Assembly (NCBI RefSeq): GCF_000010725.1
Contig: NC_013854.1
Coordinates: 1,083,001 to 1,147,000 of the forward strand
Length of the DNA stretch: 64,000 bases
From: Azospirillum sp. B510
Lineage (GTDB): Bacteria; Pseudomonadota; Alphaproteobacteria; Azospirillales; Azospirillaceae
Direction: 5' to 3'
The notes beneath the pieces are model-generated. The model was not told the origin of the DNA. It worked only from the letters and a program-made list of their open reading frames with translations, and made no database searches. Positions 26,681-36,464 of this stretch are shown here, piece by piece. The stretch's first letter is position 1, and each line of letters opens with the position of its first letter. A program made the translations under genes and the position numbers.

Positions 26681-27505
26681 ATGCGGATTCTGTTCTTCGG
26701 CGACGTGGTTGGCCGCGCCGGGCGCGATGCGGTGCTGGCGCACATGCCGATGCTGCGCGAAAAGCTCGACCCCGACCTGACCGTGGTGAATGGCGAGAAC
26801 GCCGCCGGCGGCTATGGCGTGACCGTCAAGATCGCCGAGGAGTTCTTCGAGGCCGGCATCGACGTGGTGACGCTGGGCAACCACACATGGGACCAGAAGG
26901 AGCTGGTCGCCACCATCGAACAGCAGCCGCGCATCGTCCGCCCGGTGAATTACCCGGAGGGCACGCCCGGCCGCGGCTTCGTCCTGTTGCAGGCGCGCGG
27001 CGGGCGCAAGGTGCTGGTGGTCAATGTCCTGCTGCGCCTGTTCATGGAGCCGATGGACGATCCCTTCGCCGCGGTGGACCGTGTCTTGAAGGCGCACCGG
27101 CTGGGGGCCGGCGGGGTCGACGCCGTGCTGATCGACATGCATGGCGAGGCGACCAGCGAGAAGATGATCATGGGCCACTTCTGCGACGGCCGCGCCTCGC
27201 TGGTGGTGGGCACCCACAGCCATGTGCCGACCGCCGACCATATGGTCCTGCCGAAGGGCACCGCCTACCAGTCGGACGCCGGCATGTGCGGCGACTATGA
27301 CAGCGCCATCGGCATGAAGAAGGAGGTGGCGCTGGCCAAGATGGTGCGCAAGCTGCCGACCGAACGGCTGTCCCCGGCGGAGGGCGAGGGCACCGTCTGC
27401 GGCTGCTATGTCGAGACCGACGACCGCACCGGGCTGGCCGTCCGCATCGAACCGTTGCGCATCGGCGGGCGGCTGAGCCAGACTTTGCCGGAACGGATGC
27501 AGTAG
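26681..27505 (+). CDS. YmdB-type metallophosphoesterase
   Basis: Calcineurin-like phosphoesterase of the TIGR00282/YmdB family, known members of which hydrolyse 2',3'-cyclic nucleotides. The 274-residue protein shows the metal ligands in sequence: FFGDVVGRAGRDAV, VVNGENAAGGYGVT, VTLGNHTWDQKE, IDMHGEATSEK, VVGTHSHVPTADHMVLP and SDAGMCGDYDS. I chose ATG 26681 (MRILFFGDVV), with GGAAGG upstream; a longer start at 26651 is unlikely. It is tightly linked to the folate gene and lies before yebC. Confidence 0.93.
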   Translation: MRILFFGDVVGRAGRDAVLAHMPMLREKLDPDLTVVNGENAAGGYGVTVKIAEEFFEAGIDVVTLGNHTWDQKELVATIEQQPRIVRPVNYPEGTPGRGFVLLQARGGRKVLVVNVLLRLFMEPMDDPFAAVDRVLKAHRLGAGGVDAVLIDMHGEATSEKMIMGHFCDGRASLVVGTHSHVPTADHMVLPKGTAYQSDAGMCGDYDSAIGMKKEVALAKMVRKLPTERLSPAEGEGTVCGCYVETDDRTGLAVRIEPLRIGGRLSQTLPERMQ

Positions 27506-27678
27506 GGCGTCCACAGTCCGACCCCGGCCGCGCCGCACTCTCGCCATATTGACTTTCTAATCCCATGGGTGTCGTCTCCCGCGCCGAAAAGGTGCGGTGG
27601 GGCGCCAGACCTGTTACATGTGTCGTGCGCTTAACCCCGCCCGATTGACCATTTTCCGTTTCGAGGCTCGTTCGACCC

Positions 27679-28431
27679 ATGGCCGGTCATTCCCAGTTCA
27701 AGAACATCATGCACCGCAAGGGCGCGCAGGACGCCAAGCGGTCGAAGATCTTCAACAAGCTCGCCCGCGAGATCACCGTGGCCGCCAAGAGCGGCCTGCC
27801 GGACCCGGCGGCCAACCCGCGCCTGCGCGCCGCCATCCTGGCCGGACGCGCGCAGAACATGCCGCGCGACCGCATCGACCGCGCCATCAAGCAGGGCACG
27901 CCCGGCGGCGGCGACGACGCGAACTACGAGGAGGTGCGGTACGAGGGCTATGGCCCCGGCGGCGTCGCCCTGATCGTCGAGGCGCTGACCGACAACCGCA
28001 ACCGCACCGCCGCCGAAGTGCGCTCCAGCTTCACCAAATATGGCGGCAGCCTGGGCGAGACCAATTCGGTCAGCTTCATGTTCAACCGCGTCGGCGCCAT
28101 CTTCTACCCGGCCGCCGCGGCGGATGCCGACGCGATGTTCGAGGTGGCGCTGGAAGCCGGTGCCGACAATGTCGAATCCGACGAGAACGGCCATGAGGTG
28201 ACGAGCACGGTCGAGAATTTCGGCGCCGTGCGCGACGCGCTGGAGGCCAAGTTCGGCGGTGCCGAGAGCGCGCGGCTGACCTGGCGTCCGCTGAACACCG
28301 TCGCCCCCTCCGAGGATGCCGCCGCCAGCCTGCTGAAGCTGTTGGACGTGCTGGAGGACAATGACGACGTCCAGGTGGTCGAGGGCAACTTCGACATCTC
28401 CGACGAGCTGATGCAGAAGCTGACCGCGTAA
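27679..28431 (+). CDS. yebC: YebC/PmpR-family protein
   Basis: Widely conserved protein first described as a DNA-binding regulator and also linked to translation of proline-rich proteins. The product has 250 residues and the usual start [20 protein letters not shown], then ARMRD-equivalent [55 protein letters not shown]. Length is normal. It lies 62 bp upstream of ruvC, the standard yebC-ruvCAB arrangement, and is probably in the same transcript. Confidence 0.97.
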   Translation: MAGHSQFKNIMHRKGAQDAKRSKIFNKLAREITVAAKSGLPDPAANPRLRAAILAGRAQNMPRDRIDRAIKQGTPGGGDDANYEEVRYEGYGPGGVALIVEALTDNRNRTAAEVRSSFTKYGGSLGETNSVSFMFNRVGAIFYPAAAADADAMFEVALEAGADNVESDENGHEVTSTVENFGAVRDALEAKFGGAESARLTWRPLNTVAPSEDAAASLLKLLDVLEDNDDVQVVEGNFDISDELMQKLTA

Positions 28432-28493
28432 CGACGCGCGGGTCTTGCAAGCGGAGAGCGGAAGCCGTGTTTGCGCGGGCAGGACGGACAGGG

Positions 28494-29573
28494 ATGATCG
28501 ATGCGCCGTCGCCGGTGCGGCTGCTGGGGATCGACCCCGGCCTGCGCCACACCGGCTGGGGCATCATCGACGTGGCGGGCAACCGCCTGAGCCACGTCGC
28601 CGACGGCGCCGTGCATTCCGACGACCGCTGCCCGCTGGCCGAGCGGCTGCTCCAGCTCCATGACGCCCTGTCGGCGGTGGTCGAGCGCTACCACCCCGAC
28701 GAGGCGGCGGTCGAGGAGACCTTCGTCAACAGCAACGCGGTCTCGACGCTGAAGCTGGGCCAGGCCCGCGCCGTGGCGTTGCTGGTGCCGGCCCAGGCCG
28801 GACTGGCGGTGGCGGAATACGCCAACAACATGGTGAAGAAGGCGGTTGTCGGGCAGGGTCGCGCCGAGAAGGCGCAGGTCCAGACGATGGTGCGCCTGCT
28901 GCTGCCCGGCTGCGGGATCGGCACGCCGGACGCCGCCGACGCGCTCGCCGTGGCGATCTGCCACGCGCATCATCGGGCGAGTTGGACGATGTGGCGGCGG
29001 GAGGATGCGCAAAGACAAGTGGAGAATCCCCTCTCCCCCCCGGGGAGAGGGCAGGGTGAGGGGGATGCGCGGCGTTCCTCTCCCAAGACTCCACGCGGGG
29101 CTTCCCCCTCACCCCGACCCTCTCCCCAGGGGGGAGAGGGGGACGGTTCCCTGGGGCGAGTGGGGGATTTGGCGCGCGTCGCGAAGGCCAAGCCCACCGA
29201 ATATGTCACCGGCCGGGCGCGCGATCTGCGGATGGACGCGACGAATGTGGAAAAGATCGTCTGGCAGAAGCTGCGCAATGCCCAGCTCGGCGCGAAATTT
29301 CGGCGGCAGGAGCCTATCCTGGGCTTCATCGCCGACTTCGTCGCCCATGATCACCGTCTGGTCATCGAACTGGACGGCGGCCAGCATGCCGAAGAGCGCG
29401 CCGTCCATGACGCGCGGCGGACGCGCATGCTGGAGCAGGCCGGCTTCCGCGTCCTGCGCTTCTGGAACACCGACGTGATCGACAATCTGGACGGCGTGCT
29501 GGAGACGATCCGCGCGCGTCTCGATGAAACCCCCATTCTTCGCAGCCAGCCCTCGGGCCGGGAGTTCCCATGA
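28494..29573 (+). CDS. ruvC: RuvC resolvase fused to a DUF559 nuclease domain
   Basis: Holliday-junction endonuclease with an unusual extension. Residues 1-165 are a complete RuvC: D14 in [14 protein letters not shown]74 in [20 protein letters not shown], and D146/D149 in [17 protein letters not shown]. Residues 176-220 ([25 protein letters not shown]) are the translation of a palindromic repeat. Residues about 232-345 form a complete DUF559/Vsr-like domain: [52 protein letters not shown], with D281 and E292 as likely metal ligands. Total 359 residues against about 170 for RuvC. The start is ATG 28494, with AGGA upstream. Its stop overlaps the ruvA start as ATGA. Whether the fusion protein is made and active is unknown. 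Confidence 0.93.
   Translation: MIDAPSPVRLLGIDPGLRHTGWGIIDVAGNRLSHVADGAVHSDDRCPLAERLLQLHDALSAVVERYHPDEAAVEETFVNSNAVSTLKLGQARAVALLVPAQAGLAVAEYANNMVKKAVVGQGRAEKAQVQTMVRLLLPGCGIGTPDAADALAVAICHAHHRASWTMWRREDAQRQVENPLSPPGRGQGEGDARRSSPKTPRGASPSPRPSPQGGEGDGSLGRVGDLARVAKAKPTEYVTGRARDLRMDATNVEKIVWQKLRNAQLGAKFRRQEPILGFIADFVAHDHRLVIELDGGQHAEERAVHDARRTRMLEQAGFRVLRFWNTDVIDNLDGVLETIRARLDETPILRSQPSGREFP
29028..29145. repeat. Translated double palindromic repeat inside ruvC fusion
   Basis: Two G/C-rich hairpins in inverted orientation: CCCTCTCCCCCCCGGGGAGAGGG then CAGGGTGAGGGGG on the left, and CCCCCTCACCCCGACCCTCTCCCC then GGGGGGAGAGGG on the right (quoted in sections), with about 35 bp between. The left and right halves are near-perfect inverse complements, so the whole can form one long stem. 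It keeps the reading frame open between the RuvC and DUF559 domains. The core matches the repeats at 4925-5090, 12211-12240 and 61381-61420. Confidence 0.85.
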
Positions 29574-30196
29574 TCGCCAAGCTGACCGGCATCGTCGATT
29601 CCACCGGCACCGACTGGGTCGTGCTCGACGTCAACGGCGTCGGCTATCTGCTGTCCTGCTCCAACCGCACCCTGTCGCGCATGGTGGTGGGGGAGCGGCT
29701 GTCGCTGGTGGTCGAGACCTTCATCCGCGAGGAGCGCATCGTCCTGCACGGCTTCGGCGATCAGGCCGAGCGCGACTGGTTCAAGCTGCTGACCACCATC
29801 CAGGGCGTCGGCGCCCGGCTGGCGCTGTCGATCCTCGGCGTGCTCGATCCCGACCAGCTGACCCGCGCCATCGCCGCCCAGGACAAGACCGCGCTGGTCC
29901 GCGCCGACGGCGTCGGGCCGAAGGTGGCGGCGCGCATCCTCAACGAATTGAAGGACAAGGTCGGCAATCTGGCGCTCGGCCCCGCGGCGGCTGCGGGCGC
30001 GCCGGCCGGCAAGGGCGCCCCCGCCGCCGTTCCCGGCGCCAGCCCGGCGCTGGCCGACGCGGTGTCGGCGCTGGTCAATCTCGGCTATGGCCGGTCGGAG
30101 GCCTTCGGCGCGGTCGTCGCCGCCGGGCGCGTGCTGGGCGATGACGCCGGCGTGTCCGATCTGATCCGCCAGGGCCTCAAGGAACTGAGCCAATGA
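29570..30196 (+). CDS. ruvA: Holliday junction helicase subunit RuvA
   Basis: Tetrameric junction-binding protein that loads RuvB. The 208-residue product has the OB-fold start [27 protein letters not shown] (in part), the acidic-pin region, helix-hairpin-helix motifs in [16 protein letters not shown] and [21 protein letters not shown], and a C-terminal RuvB-binding domain ([16 protein letters not shown]) after an Ala/Gly/Pro linker. It overlaps the upstream ruvC fusion stop and the downstream ruvB start, both by 4 bp, so all three are translationally coupled. Confidence 0.97.
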   Translation: MIAKLTGIVDSTGTDWVVLDVNGVGYLLSCSNRTLSRMVVGERLSLVVETFIREERIVLHGFGDQAERDWFKLLTTIQGVGARLALSILGVLDPDQLTRAIAAQDKTALVRADGVGPKVAARILNELKDKVGNLALGPAAAAGAPAGKGAPAAVPGASPALADAVSALVNLGYGRSEAFGAVVAAGRVLGDDAGVSDLIRQGLKELSQ

Positions 30197-31281
30197 GCGA
30201 TCCCCATTCCAATCGCCAGGGGGACAGGCTGGTCCAGCCGGGCCAGGGCCATGGCGATTCCGCCGAGGCGTCGATCCGCCCGCTGTCGCTCGCCGAGTTC
30301 ATCGGCCAGCGCCAGGCGCGGGAGAACCTGTCGATCTTCATCCAGGCCGCCCGCTCCCGCAACGAGGCGCTCGACCATGTGCTGCTGTTCGGGCCGCCGG
30401 GGCTGGGCAAGACGACGCTGGCGCAGATCGTCGCCCGCGAGCTGGGGGTGGGGTTCCGCGCCACCTCCGGCCCGGTGATCGCGCGGGCCGGCGATCTGGC
30501 GGCGCTGCTGACGAATTTGCAGCCGCAAGACGTTCTCTTCATCGACGAGATTCATCGCCTTAATCCCGCCGTGGAAGAGGTGCTTTATCCCGCCATGGAG
30601 GATTTCCAGCTCGACCTCATCATCGGCGAAGGCCCGTCGGCGCGGTCCATCCGGATCGACCTGCCGCCCTTCACCCTCGTCGGCGCCACGACGCGCAGCG
30701 GCCTGATCACGCGCCCCTTGCGCGAACGCTTCGGCATTCCCGTGCGGCTGCAATTCTACGAGCCGGACGAGCTGGAGCTGATCGTGCGCCGCGCCGCCGG
30801 CGTGCTCGGCATGGGCATCACCCCGGAGGGTGCCCGCGAGATCGCCAACCGGGCGCGCGGGACGCCGCGCGTGTCGGGCCGGCTGCTGCGCCGGGTGCGT
30901 GATTTCGCCGCGGTCGCCGGGGTGGAGGAGGTCGACAAGCGCGTCGCCGACGCGGCATTGACCCGGCTGGAGGTCGACCGGCTCGGGCTGGACAGCATGG
31001 ACCGCCGCTATCTCGGGCTGGTCGCCAACAATTATGGCGGCGGGCCGGTCGGGGTGGAGACGCTGGGCGCCGCGTTGGGCGAACAGCGCGACGTGCTGGA
31101 GGAGGTGGTGGAGCCCTACCTGATCCAGCAGGGCTTCCTCCAGCGCACGCCGCGCGGGCGCATGCTGACCGATCAGGGCTTCCGCTATCTCGGGCTCAAT
31201 CCGCCGAACGCACCGCTCCGCCAGCTCGACCTGCTGGACCGGGTTCCGGACGCGGCGGAGGGGGAGGGCGACGATGAGTGA
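30193..31281 (+). CDS. ruvB: Holliday junction branch migration ATPase RuvB
   Basis: Hexameric AAA+ motor that drives branch migration with RuvA. The product has 362 residues. Walker A is [12 protein letters not shown], Walker B is [13 protein letters not shown], sensor 1 is [20 protein letters not shown], and the C-terminal winged-helix domain contains [18 protein letters not shown]-terminal [18 protein letters not shown] is typical. It overlaps ybgC by 8 bp. Confidence 0.98.
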   Translation: MSDPHSNRQGDRLVQPGQGHGDSAEASIRPLSLAEFIGQRQARENLSIFIQAARSRNEALDHVLLFGPPGLGKTTLAQIVARELGVGFRATSGPVIARAGDLAALLTNLQPQDVLFIDEIHRLNPAVEEVLYPAMEDFQLDLIIGEGPSARSIRIDLPPFTLVGATTRSGLITRPLRERFGIPVRLQFYEPDELELIVRRAAGVLGMGITPEGAREIANRARGTPRVSGRLLRRVRDFAAVAGVEEVDKRVADAALTRLEVDRLGLDSMDRRYLGLVANNYGGGPVGVETLGAALGEQRDVLEEVVEPYLIQQGFLQRTPRGRMLTDQGFRYLGLNPPNAPLRQLDLLDRVPDAAEGEGDDE

Positions 31282-31756
31282 CGCCGCACCCTCCCTGTCC
31301 GGTTGCTTCGCCGAGGACGGCACGCACCGCTACCGCTTGCGGGTCTATTACGAGGACACCGACGCCGGCGGCATCGTCTATCACGCCAATTACCTGCGAT
31401 TCGCCGAGCGGGCGCGGACGGAGATGCTGTTCCTGCTGGGCTTCCGCCAGCGGGAGATGGCGCAGGGCTCGGGTGATGTCACGGGTGTGTCATTTGCGGT
31501 ACGGCGGCTGACCATCGATTTCGACGCCCCTGCCAAGCTGGAGGACACGCTTGAAGTGGAAACCCGAATCGTCGATATCCGCGGAGCCTCCTTCGCAGTC
31601 GCACAAGTCATCCGCCGCGACGGCCGCGCGCTGGCGCGGGCCGACCTGCAACTGGTGACGATCAACCGGGCCGGGCGGGCCGTGCGCCTTCCCGAACCGG
31701 TGAAAGCGGCGATGGAGACGCTGCATGCGAAGCAAACCGCCGCGAAGCCTTCCTGA
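31274..31756 (+). CDS. ybgC: Tol-Pal associated acyl-CoA thioesterase YbgC
   Basis: Hot-dog fold thioesterase encoded at the head of Tol-Pal operons. The 160-residue protein has the 4-hydroxybenzoyl-CoA-thioesterase-type active-site segment [26 protein letters not shown] with the catalytic aspartate in DTDAGG. The ATG at 31274 overlaps ruvB by 8 bp, joining the ruv and tol blocks in one transcript. Its role in lipid metabolism at the division site is not settled. Confidence 0.95.
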   Translation: MSDAAPSLSGCFAEDGTHRYRLRVYYEDTDAGGIVYHANYLRFAERARTEMLFLLGFRQREMAQGSGDVTGVSFAVRRLTIDFDAPAKLEDTLEVETRIVDIRGASFAVAQVIRRDGRALARADLQLVTINRAGRAVRLPEPVKAAMETLHAKQTAAKPS

Positions 31757-31829
31757 TCCGCCCGCCTGATCCACCCGACCCTTTCCTTCCACACCCCGTG
31801 CCAACAGCGCAAACGCGAGACTGACTGCG

Positions 31830-32564
31830 ATGGACGCCCTGCAAACCGCCCAACTGGCCGGCAACGCCGCCGCCACGACGGCACATGAGATCACGATCCT
31901 CGGCCTGTTCTGGCAGGCCGACGCGATCGTCAAGATCGTGATGATGATGCTGGTCATCGCCTCGATCTGGTGCTGGGCGATCATCATCGAGAAGCTGATG
32001 CGCCTGCGCCGCCTGAACGCCCAGGCCGACGCCTTCGAGGAGGCCTTCTGGTCCGGCGGCTCGCTCGACGCGCTGTATGACCGCATCGGCCAGTCGCCCA
32101 GCGACCCGATGGCCGCGACCTTCGCCGCCGGCATGCGCGAGTGGCGTCACGCCGCCGACCGCGGCATCGGCGGCACGATGAAAAGCTCGCTGCAACAGCG
32201 GGTCGAGCGGGTGATGGCGGTGACCATCGGCCGCGAGATGGCGCGGGCCGAACGCTACATGACCTTCCTGGCCTCGGTCGGCTCGACGGCCCCCTTCATC
32301 GGCCTGTTCGGCACGGTGTGGGGCATCATGAACTCCTTCACCTCGATCGCCGGCTCGGGCAACACCAGCCTCGCCGTGGTGGCGCCGGGCATCGCCGAGG
32401 CGCTGTTCGCCACCGCCATGGGCCTGCTGGCCGCCATCCCGGCGGTGCTGTCCTACAACAAGTTCTCCACCGACCTCGGCCGTTACGCCGACCGGCTGGA
32501 CACCTTCTCGGGCGAGTTCTCGGCGATCCTGTCGCGCCACCTTGAGGAGCGGGGGGCCGCCTGA
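31830..32564 (+). CDS. tolQ: Tol-Pal system proton channel TolQ
   Basis: Inner-membrane channel subunit that with TolR uses the proton motive force to energise TolA. It has 244 residues and three membrane helices (about 25-50, 140-165 and 172-205). The conserved segments are [21 protein letters not shown] and [22 protein letters not shown]. It is followed after 2 bp by tolR. Confidence 0.96.
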   Translation: MDALQTAQLAGNAAATTAHEITILGLFWQADAIVKIVMMMLVIASIWCWAIIIEKLMRLRRLNAQADAFEEAFWSGGSLDALYDRIGQSPSDPMAATFAAGMREWRHAADRGIGGTMKSSLQQRVERVMAVTIGREMARAERYMTFLASVGSTAPFIGLFGTVWGIMNSFTSIAGSGNTSLAVVAPGIAEALFATAMGLLAAIPAVLSYNKFSTDLGRYADRLDTFSGEFSAILSRHLEERGAA

Positions 32565-32566
32565 CC

Positions 32567-33049
32567 ATGGCCGGACAACTCGCAGGCAAGTCCCACGGGC
32601 GCGGCAAGCGCCGGGGCTATCGCGCGATGGCCGAGATCAACATGACGCCCTTCATCGACGTCATGCTGGTCCTGCTGATCGTCTTCATGGTTGCCGCCCC
32701 GATGCTGACCGTCGGCGTGCCGGTCGACCTGCCCAAGACCAACGCCGCCCCGCTGGAGCAGCAGAAGGACCCGCTGTTCGTCACCGTGCAGACCGACGGC
32801 CGCGTCTTCGTCCAGGAGACGCCGGTCGAGCTGGCCAACATGGTGCCGCTGCTGATCGCGGTGACCAACAACAACCCGGAGGCCCGCATCCTGGTCCGCG
32901 GCGACGCCAAGATCGCCTATGGCAAGATGCTGGAGGTGATGGGCACCATGAGCGCCGCCGGCTTCAAGAAGGTCGGTCTGGTCGCCGAGATGCCGAACGG
33001 TCCGACCGCGTCCGGCGCGCGGGTCGGCGCGCCCAAACCGGCGCGGTGA
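32567..33049 (+). CDS. tolR: Tol-Pal system protein TolR
   Basis: ExbD/TolR-family subunit, 160 residues, with one membrane helix at about 22-45 starting NMTPFIDVMLVLLIVFMVAAP (in part), which carries the proton-carrying aspartate in FIDVM. The periplasmic domain follows (RVFVQETPVELANMVPLL, RILVRGDAKIAYGKMLEVMG). It sits between tolQ and tolA with gaps of 2 and 16 bp. Confidence 0.95.
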   Translation: MAGQLAGKSHGRGKRRGYRAMAEINMTPFIDVMLVLLIVFMVAAPMLTVGVPVDLPKTNAAPLEQQKDPLFVTVQTDGRVFVQETPVELANMVPLLIAVTNNNPEARILVRGDAKIAYGKMLEVMGTMSAAGFKKVGLVAEMPNGPTASGARVGAPKPAR

Positions 33050-33065
33050 GGCGGACGGAACTCCC

Positions 33066-34232
33066 ATGCGCAAGCCCCTGATCGCCTCGGCGGTGCTGCA
33101 CGTCGCGCTGGTCGCGCTGATGGTGCTCGGCCTGCCGCCCAGCGATCGCAAGCTGGAAATCGCCTCGTCGATCCCGATCGAGATCGTCGATGTCGGCGAG
33201 ATCACCCAGGCCGCCCGCGTCGAGAAGGGCGAGCCCAAGCCGACGTCCAACGCCGCCCCGCGTCCGCCGATGCCGGAGGCCAAGCCAGCCCCGCCGGCGC
33301 CCGAGCCGCCGGATGCCGAGGACGAGCCGCCGCCTCCGCCGCCGCCGCCGACCAGGACGCCGGAGCCGCCCAAGGTCGCCCAAGTGCCGCCGCCGCCGCG
33401 CGAGCCGACGCCGCCGCCCAAGCCGGCGCCGACGCCTCCGCCTCCGCCACCCCCGCCGCCGCCGCCGGATCCGGCGCCGTCGCCGACTCCGAAGCCGCCG
33501 GAGCCGCCGAAGCCGGAACCTCCCAAGCCCGAGCCGCCGAAGCCCGAGCCCCCCAAGCCGGAACCCAAGAAGCCGGAGCCTCCCAAGCCGGAACCGCCGA
33601 AACCGGAACCGCCCAAGGCGGAGCCGAAGAAGCCGGAGCCTGCCAAGGAGCAGCCCAAGGAGGTCGCCAAGGCCGAGCCGAAGAAGGCGGAGGCCCCGGC
33701 CAAGCAGCCGGAGAAGCCTTCGGCCAAGACCGACCCGCTGTCCGACCTGCTGTCGAATGTCGGGAAGATCAAGCCGTCGGACAATCCGAAGGCGGACGGC
33801 AAGGCCCAGGCCAGCAACAACAGCGACGCCAAGCCCAGCCAGAAGACCGCGTCGGCGGCCCCGGCGGGCGCGGCGAAGGCGACGAACGGCCCCGACAAGC
33901 CATTCAAGCCGTCGGGCCGCGCGCTGGACGCCATCCGCGGCCAGTTGAGCAAGAACTGGAATTTCGACAGCGGCCGCAAGGACGCCGCGTCGATGCAGAT
34001 CGAGATTCACGTCGAGGTCGGCCGCGACCACAGCGTGATCCGCGCCTGGATCGACGAGAAATACCGGTCGCGCTACATGTCGGACGCCGCCTTCCGGGCG
34101 TCGGCCGACGCGGCGGTGCGCGCGGTCAAGCGGTCCAGCCCGCTGGATTTGCTTGCCAGCGAGTTCACGTCGCAGACTTATGAAGACTGGCGCTTCATCG
34201 TGTTCAATTTCGACCCGAGGGACATGTTCTGA
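33066..34232 (+). CDS. tolA: Tol-Pal system protein TolA
   Basis: Links the TolQR motor to TolB and Pal across the periplasm. The product has 388 residues: an N-terminal membrane anchor (about 5-25), then more than 200 residues of proline-rich repeats, with polyproline runs and [18 protein letters not shown] units giving way to KKPE/KAEPKK, and a globular C-terminal domain (about 285-388) with [15 protein letters not shown] and [17 protein letters not shown]. The middle region is extended polyproline, unlike the alanine/lysine helix of E. coli TolA. Its translation probably needs EF-P. Confidence 0.94.
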   Translation: MRKPLIASAVLHVALVALMVLGLPPSDRKLEIASSIPIEIVDVGEITQAARVEKGEPKPTSNAAPRPPMPEAKPAPPAPEPPDAEDEPPPPPPPPTRTPEPPKVAQVPPPPREPTPPPKPAPTPPPPPPPPPPPDPAPSPTPKPPEPPKPEPPKPEPPKPEPPKPEPKKPEPPKPEPPKPEPPKAEPKKPEPAKEQPKEVAKAEPKKAEAPAKQPEKPSAKTDPLSDLLSNVGKIKPSDNPKADGKAQASNNSDAKPSQKTASAAPAGAAKATNGPDKPFKPSGRALDAIRGQLSKNWNFDSGRKDAASMQIEIHVEVGRDHSVIRAWIDEKYRSRYMSDAAFRASADAAVRAVKRSSPLDLLASEFTSQTYEDWRFIVFNFDPRDMF

Positions 34233-34234
34233 CC

Positions 34235-35587
34235 ATGACGACGAAGACGAGGCTTCTGCTGAAGCTGGCCGGGGCGACCGGCGCGCTTCTCCTCTCCCTC
34301 GGCGTTGCCGCTCCGCAGGAGGCGCGCGCCGAGTTGCGCATCGACATCACGCGGGGCGTGTCCGAGCCGCTGCCCATCGCGATCACCAGCTTCGCCGGAT
34401 CGGGCGGGCGCGACGCCCAGATGGGCGCCGACATCTCCAAGGTCATCTCCGACGATCTGGAGCGGTCGGGCCTGTTCAAGCCGCTCGATCCGCGCGGCTT
34501 CCTACAGACGCCGGACCAGCTGCGCAGCGGCGAGCCGCGCTATCAGGACTGGAAGGCGCTGGGCGCCCAGGCCCTGGTCGCCGGCAACACCACGACGGGC
34601 GGCGACGGCCGCATGAAGGTCGATTTCCGCCTGTGGGACGTTGCCGCCGGCCAGTACATGCAGGGGCTGAGCTACAGCGCCTCGCCGCAGGAATGGCGCC
34701 GCATCGCCCACATCGTCGCCGACGCCATCTACAAGCGCCTGACCGGCGAGGACGGCTATTTCGACACGCGCATCGTCTATGTCGCCGAATCCGGCCCGGC
34801 GAACGCGCGCAAGAAGCAGCTGGCCATCATGGACCAGGACAGCGCCAACCATCAGTTCCTGACCGACGGCCAGACCCTGGTCCTGACGCCGCGCTTCTCG
34901 CCGACGTCGCAGGAAATCACCTACATGTCGTACTTCAACAAGAAGCCGCGCGTGTATCTGTTCAACATCGACACCGGTCGTCAGGAGGTGCTGGGCGACT
35001 TCCCCGGCATGACCTTCGCCCCGCGCTTCTCGCCGGACGGCAACAAGGTCATCATGTCGATGGCCCAGAACGGCAACACCGACATCTACACGCTGGATCT
35101 GCGCACCCGTCGCCAGACCCAGCTGACCGACGCGCCGGGCATCGACACCGCCCCCAGCTATTCGCCGGATGGCCAGCGCATCGTCTTCGAGTCGGACCGC
35201 GGCGGCACGCAGCAGCTGTACATCATGGGCGCCGACGGCTCGGGCGTGAAAAGGCTGACCTTCGGCGAGGGCCGCTACGGCACGCCGGTGTGGTCGCCGC
35301 GCGGCGATCTGATCGCATTCACGCGCCAGCGTGGTAGCAGCTTTGCAGTGGGCGTAATCCGTCCGGATGGGACGGGCGAGCGAATCCTGACCGAAGCCTT
35401 CCACGTCGAGGGTCCGACCTGGGCGCCCAACGGCCGTGTTCTCATGTTCTTCAAGGACTTGCCGTCGGGTGACGGCCGTGGCCGCAACGCGAAGCTGTAC
35501 AGCATCGACATCACCGGCGCCAATGAGCGTCGCGTGAGCACCCCGGTCGACGCGTCGGACCCGGCATGGTCGCCCTTGATTCCCTAG
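34235..35587 (+). CDS. tolB: Tol-Pal system beta-propeller protein TolB
   Basis: Periplasmic protein bridging TolA and Pal. The 450-residue precursor has a signal peptide of about 32 residues ([15 protein letters not shown]), an N-terminal alpha/beta domain ([20 protein letters not shown]), and repeated propeller blades with the motif SPDG ([37 protein letters not shown]). Gap to tolA is 2 bp. Length fits the family. Confidence 0.97.
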   Translation: MTTKTRLLLKLAGATGALLLSLGVAAPQEARAELRIDITRGVSEPLPIAITSFAGSGGRDAQMGADISKVISDDLERSGLFKPLDPRGFLQTPDQLRSGEPRYQDWKALGAQALVAGNTTTGGDGRMKVDFRLWDVAAGQYMQGLSYSASPQEWRRIAHIVADAIYKRLTGEDGYFDTRIVYVAESGPANARKKQLAIMDQDSANHQFLTDGQTLVLTPRFSPTSQEITYMSYFNKKPRVYLFNIDTGRQEVLGDFPGMTFAPRFSPDGNKVIMSMAQNGNTDIYTLDLRTRRQTQLTDAPGIDTAPSYSPDGQRIVFESDRGGTQQLYIMGADGSGVKRLTFGEGRYGTPVWSPRGDLIAFTRQRGSSFAVGVIRPDGTGERILTEAFHVEGPTWAPNGRVLMFFKDLPSGDGRGRNAKLYSIDITGANERRVSTPVDASDPAWSPLIP

Positions 35588-35709
35588 TGGAGTAGCCCTA
35601 TTTTGCGGCGGCGCGGGAGCAATGCCCAAGACAAAGGTCGATGTCGTCTTTTCGTCGGGGCTTGGCGGAAAGAAGCGGCCCCCGCGCAGACCAGGACTCG
35701 GCCATCCGG

Positions 35710-35745
35710 CAAGTTTCGTTCAATTACCAATCAAGTTTCGTTCAA
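35710..35745 (+). promoter_or_regulatory. 14-bp direct repeat upstream of pal
   Basis: CAAGTTTCGTTCAA occurs at 35710-35723 and again, exactly, at 35732-35745. The 22-bp period puts both copies on the same face of the helix. The second copy ends 13 bp before the pal start codon and merges with its AAGGGG ribosome binding site. It could be an operator, or an RNA element affecting pal translation. I know of no named regulator with this site. Confidence 0.5.
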
Positions 35746-35758
35746 GGGGTCCCTGAAC

Positions 35759-36226
35759 ATGCGCATGAAGTTCCTCGCCCTCGCCGCGGTCGCCCTGCTC
35801 GCCGCTTGCGAATCCACGCCGAACGACGCCGCCAACAGCGCCGCCACCGGTGCCCAGCAGTCGATCCGTCCGGGCTCGGCGGAAGATTTCGTCGTCAACG
35901 TCGGCGACCGCGTCTTCTTCGGCCTCGACCGCTTCGACCTGTCGCCGGAGGCTCGCGCCACCCTCGACCGTCAGGCCAAGTGGCTGCAGACCTACGGCTC
36001 GGTCACCGTCACCGTCGAGGGCCATGCCGACGAGCGCGGCACCCGCGAGTACAACCTGGCCCTGGGTGAGCGCCGCGCCAACTCGGTGAAGAACTACCTG
36101 GCCGCCAAGGGCATCCCGGCCAGCCGCGTCAACGTCGTGTCCTACGGCAAGGAGCGTCCGGCCGTGGTTGGCTCGAACGAGGCCGCCTGGTCGCAGAACC
36201 GCCGTGGCGTGACCGTCGTCAACTGA
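35759..36226 (+). CDS. pal: Peptidoglycan-associated lipoprotein Pal
   Basis: Outer-membrane lipoprotein that binds peptidoglycan and TolB. The 155-residue precursor has a lipobox LLAAC with the acylated cysteine at 17, then an OmpA-like domain (FFGLDRFDLSPEARATLDRQ, VEGHADERGTREYNLALGERRA). ATG 35759 is used because it starts a proper signal peptide with AAGGGG upstream; the frame is open further upstream but not coding. It is 171 bp from tolB, so it may have its own promoter. Confidence 0.97.
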   Translation: MRMKFLALAAVALLAACESTPNDAANSAATGAQQSIRPGSAEDFVVNVGDRVFFGLDRFDLSPEARATLDRQAKWLQTYGSVTVTVEGHADERGTREYNLALGERRANSVKNYLAAKGIPASRVNVVSYGKERPAVVGSNEAAWSQNRRGVTVVN

Positions 36227-36260
36227 TGACGCCGGTCCCCGCCTGACGGGGAACAGGGAA

Positions 36261-36304
36261 AGGGCGCCGCTTCCGGGCAACCGGGGCGGCGCCTTTTTCT
36301 TTTC
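36261..36304 (+). terminator. Terminator of pal
   Basis: GGCGCCGC and GCGGCGCC arms (36263-36270 and 36286-36293) followed by TTTTTCTTTT. It lies 35 bp after the pal stop and would separate tol-pal from cpoB. Confidence 0.85.
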
Positions 36305-36464
36305 GGGCGGCCTGCCGCGGCGTCCGGCCTTTTCCATCGGCGCCGGGTTCTTTGCGCCGGCGCGCAAGTTCTGCTAAACAGCGGCCATCGCGTCGCCTTT
36401 TTCGTTCGCCATGGTCGCCGTGGGTGCTCGCCCCGGCATCAGATCTCCTCAGGATCCCACGCGC

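Noticed and set aside
33190..33948. 252-codon frame overlapping tolA
   Set aside because: It is an Arg/Ser/Pro shadow caused by the proline repeats of tolA in another frame.
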